From the NCBI RefSeq assembly GCF_020741395.1, contig NZ_DYZA01000094.1, positions 1-33,368 on the forward strand: a stretch of 33,368 nucleotides of DNA, read 5' to 3'. Every line of letters starts with the position of its first letter. Within the stretch, counting starts at the first letter, position 1. The translations under genes were made by a program, and so were the position numbers. The DNA comes from Mailhella massiliensis (GTDB lineage: Bacteria > Desulfobacterota > Desulfovibrionia > Desulfovibrionales > Desulfovibrionaceae). The notes under the pieces were generated by a model. It made no database searches. It saw only the letters and a program-made list of their open reading frames with translations, and was not told the origin of the DNA. Of the stretch, positions 32,688 to 33,368 are shown in pieces.

Positions 32688-32719
32688 CCGACCTTTTCTG
32701 CACAGGCAGAAAAGGTCGG
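32688..32719. repeat. Perfect 14-bp hairpin between transporter and regulator
   Basis: CCGACCTTTTCTGC, loop ACAG, then its exact complement, 29 bases after the transporter stop and 29 bases before the regulator ATG. No U-run follows on the reverse strand (ATTTGGCG), so it is an atypical terminator or a regulatory palindrome. Confidence 0.6.
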
Positions 32720-32747
32720 AACTAAATAGACGGTATGGCTAATTTTT

Positions 32748-33368
32748 TTACATAAGCCCGATGGGTCTTGCAATAGCAAGCATGATGAGAGGCATGATAA
32801 TAACCCAGGCGATGGAAACGAAAATACCGGGTTTGAACATATCGCTCATCTTATAGTAGCCTGAGTTGTAGGCGACCAGGGAAACGGGATCAAGCGGCAG
32901 GAGCAGGGCCGCCGATACGCTGAAGCCCATGGGGATTGCGAGAATGGCGGCGTTGGTACCCATGGTGCCGGCGAGGGCCACCAGGGCGGGGAGCATAACG
33001 GCCACAATGGCGGTATTCACAGGGATGATGAGATGGACGGCCACGGTGAAGGCGGATATGACGGCGATCATCAGCCATAACGGCATGCCGGTGATGCCGC
33101 CGAGGCAGTTTGAGGCGATCCAGGAAGCTGCGCCCTGATCCCAGAGCAGCACGCCGAGGGAGTTGGCGGAACCGACGACCATGAGGACTTCCCAACCAAT
33201 CTTGTGGCTGTCGTTACCCCAGTCGACAAGGCCCACACCGGGCAGCAGGAACAGCGTAGCGCCGAGCACACAGGCGACGGGCAGCGGGATGTTGTGGAGT
33301 TTGTCCGTCATCCAAAGGGCCATGTTGAGGAGGAGTATGACGACGAACTTCCATTCCTTGGCTTGAAG
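32748..33368 (-). CDS. SLC13/DASS-family anion transporter, N-terminus beyond window
   Basis: The reverse frame is open from the right edge for 206 residues to the stop at 32748. It shows several hydrophobic helices and the C-terminal half of a DASS symporter: GMPLWLMIAVISAFTVAVHL, then IPVNTAIVAVMLPALVALAG, with the Asn-Thr pair typical of the second sodium/substrate loop, and FSVSAALLLPLDPVSLVAYN. These carriers import or exchange di- and tricarboxylates, sulfate or related anions. The substrate cannot be assigned. An ATG at 33323 is internal, not the start. Confidence 0.85.
   Translation of the reverse strand, partial: LQAKEWKFVVILLLNMALWMTDKLHNIPLPVACVLGATLFLLPGVGLVDWGNDSHKIGWEVLMVVGSANSLGVLLWDQGAASWIASNCLGGITGMPLWLMIAVISAFTVAVHLIIPVNTAIVAVMLPALVALAGTMGTNAAILAIPMGFSVSAALLLPLDPVSLVAYNSGYYKMSDMFKPGIFVSIAWVIIMPLIMLAIARPIGLM

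Overview
The window is a GC-rich bacterial chromosome segment of densely packed, mostly housekeeping genes. The best fit is a Desulfovibrionaceae-type sulfate- or sulfite-reducing bacterium. That is an inference, resting on a Ccm cytochrome c maturation cluster whose CcmE carries a Cys-x3-Tyr haem motif instead of His-x3-Tyr, on the lack of ccmG/ccmH in the cluster, and on overall gene style. I saw no rRNA, tRNA, CRISPR array, insertion sequence or prophage gene.

Layout. 1-2436: a truncated LysR regulator faces away from an MFS transporter across a 553-bp spacer holding a run of ten G. 2491-2522: a bidirectional terminator separates these from a long leftward block. 2552-4506: an ACT-domain protein and a UPF0210 (PFL family) protein. 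4717-11078: xseA, an M23 peptidase, xseB, ispA, dxs and a membrane-anchored thermonuclease-like protein; this is the common xse-ispA-dxs order with a peptidase inserted. 11339-15094: rarD-like, ispG and proS. 15375-16476: a lipoprotein and a small Rossmann/SLOG-like protein. 16703-16966: an RRM RNA-binding protein. 17264-20221: mutL and an RNase D-like exonuclease. 20565-27098: ccmE, ccmF, ccmA, ccmB, ccmC, ccmD, a TPR protein and mnmE, mostly with overlapping or touching ends. 27247-28311: a CNNM/CBS membrane protein.

28439-31765: a copper module. An HxlR-type regulator is divergent from a CopZ-like chaperone, followed by a CopA-type P-type ATPase. 31907-33368: an AT-richer Crp/Fnr-family regulator and the C-terminal part of a SLC13/DASS transporter that runs off the right edge.

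Functional themes are isoprenoid precursor synthesis (dxs, ispG, ispA), DNA repair (xseA, xseB, mutL), haem delivery for c-type cytochromes (ccm), tRNA modification (mnmE) and copper export. Nothing in the window is clearly a new defence or mobile system. The most interesting items are the Ccm variant and its control sites, the SLOG-like protein, and the Cys/His-rich HxlR regulator beside the copper genes.
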